From: Opitutales bacterium
GTDB taxonomy: Bacteria; Verrucomicrobiota; Verrucomicrobiia; Opitutales; UBA953
Length of the DNA stretch: 64,000 nucleotides
Assembly: GCA_017935025.1 (NCBI GenBank)
Contig: JAGBIL010000010.1
Location: forward strand, 1-64,000
Direction: 5' to 3'
Under the pieces are notes generated by a model that made no database searches, was not told where the DNA came from, and saw only the letters and a program-made list of their open reading frames with translations. The position numbers were made by a program, and so were the translations under genes. Positions 63,282 to 64,000 of this stretch are shown in pieces; position 1 is the first letter of the stretch, and each line of letters begins with the position of its first letter.

Positions 63282-63932
63282 TTATTTCACGGAATCGGCG
63301 GGAACGAAATCAATGCTTGTAATCTCGATGCGCTTAACCGGCTTGCTCTTTTCGCGACCGGAGGAAACGCACGGTGTCGTGGCGATTTTTTCCAAAACAT
63401 CATCCCCTTTGACGACTTTTCCGAACGCCGTGTACTGTCCGTCGAGGAAGCGGGCATCGCCGTGGCAAATGAAGAACTGGCTTCCCGCACTGTCCGGATG
63501 CATCGCGCGCGCCATCGAAAGCACACCACGAACGTGTTGCTTTTTGTTAAATTCCGCCTTGACGGTGTAGCCGGGACCACCCGTTCCCCATTCGTGTTCA
63601 AGCGCTTTGTCCTTCGTTTTCGGATCGCCGCCCTGAATCATGAATCCGCTGATGATGCGGTGAAAGCAGGTGCCGTTGTAAAACCCGCTCTTGGCGAGTT
63701 TCTTGAAGTTTTCAACGGTTTTGGGAGCAACATCCGGCCAAAACTCGACCGCCATAGCGCCTTCCGTCGTATTGATCACTGCGACTTCTTTGATATCTTT
63801 ATTCATTGTGGGTTGTTTTTCTTGTGGAGATTGAACTTCCGCTTCCCGGAAAAGGTGGCACGCCGCAAGGCTCAACACGCCCGCAAGCAGAGCTCCCGGA
63901 AGAAACGTTTTCAAAAATCTGAAAAAAGTCAT
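63282..63932 (-). CDS. Lipoprotein cyclophilin-type peptidyl-prolyl isomerase
   Basis: I set the start at MTFFRFLKTFLPGALLAG (63932); 216 residues. The lipobox is SLAAC, followed by a short linker and a cyclophilin domain with FHRIISGFMIQGGDP, the catalytic-type Arg in FHR, QFFICHGDARFLDGQYTAFGKVV and the C-terminal strand. It would fold proline-containing proteins on the periplasmic or outer-membrane surface. The stop precedes the bidirectional hairpin. Confidence 0.9.
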   Translation of the reverse strand: MTFFRFLKTFLPGALLAGVLSLAACHLFREAEVQSPQEKQPTMNKDIKEVAVINTTEGAMAVEFWPDVAPKTVENFKKLAKSGFYNGTCFHRIISGFMIQGGDPKTKDKALEHEWGTGGPGYTVKAEFNKKQHVRGVLSMARAMHPDSAGSQFFICHGDARFLDGQYTAFGKVVKGDDVLEKIATTPCVSSGREKSKPVKRIEITSIDFVPADSVK

Positions 63933-63957
63933 GCGGAAAAGTTTAACAGGTTTCCGC

Positions 63958-63973
63958 AAAATTTCAATTTGCG
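63958..63973 (+). repeat. Intergenic repeat GCTAAATTTCAATTTGCG, copy 6
   Basis: AAATTTCAATTTGCG, directly followed by TTCCCG, close to the right edge. The first bases of the consensus differ. Confidence 0.7.
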
Positions 63974-64000
63974 TTCCCGTAGGCTTTTCCCAAAAATTCG

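Overview
The window reads as a chromosomal stretch of a Gram-negative-type bacterium, most likely a verrucomicrobial lineage (Opitutia-like; an inference, not proven). The reasons are three secreted proteins ending in near-identical PEP-CTERM tails (core PEPSAFGLLAG, then Arg-rich), outer-membrane biogenesis genes (a BamD-like lipoprotein, LptE-like protein, DUF481 protein), and an McsA/McsB arginine-kinase pair beside MreBCD/PBP2.

Layout. 1-~10,000 is the right-hand part of a prophage or prophage remnant: lambda-type terminase (GpA, Nu1-like), tape measure, a tail-assembly chaperone pair with a visible -1 slippery site, tail-like and cargo genes, and a tyrosine integrase beside tRNA-Val(CAC). 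Strand switches are unusually frequent. From 10.3 kb on the DNA is chromosomal: rny, tRNA-Arg(CCT), ptsI, an aminotransferase, a DUF481 protein, gatC / four-helix-bundle gene / gatA, xerD-like, an AI-2E family permease, lptE-like and bamD-like genes, fabH, hpf and coaC. Between 25 and 36.6 kb lies a long minus-strand cell-shape block: UMF1-type MFS, rsmA, lgt, mreB, mreC, mreD, PBP2, mcsA, mcsB, PP2C and a TRIC/UPF0126 protein. Then come an OPT transporter, recB-like, panC, two divergent PEP-CTERM genes (one a GDSL/SGNH hydrolase with a repeat stalk), lysS, a HGSNAT/DUF5009-like acyltransferase, a PEP-CTERM matrixin-like protease, ychF, a broken DUF2339-like gene, rpiB, glyA, adk, an M42 aminopeptidase, a VC0807-like protein, a gamma carbonic anhydrase, gapA, an SMP-30-like secreted protein and a cyclophilin lipoprotein.

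The most striking signal is not a gene. A short word, GCGGGAACG (core GGGAACG), is scattered on both strands, in coding DNA in every reading frame and between genes. A manual tally finds roughly 175 core copies in 64 kb, where about 8-10 are expected by chance. Inverted pairs of the word form the stems of many intergenic hairpins and terminators. That density and layout resemble DNA-uptake sequences (Neisseria DUS, Haemophilus USS) or the cyanobacterial HIP1 word. I do not know of this word being described, and I present it as the main candidate for a novel system. A second, longer intergenic repeat (GCTAAATTTCAATTTGCG) and nested-hairpin REP-like elements also recur between genes.
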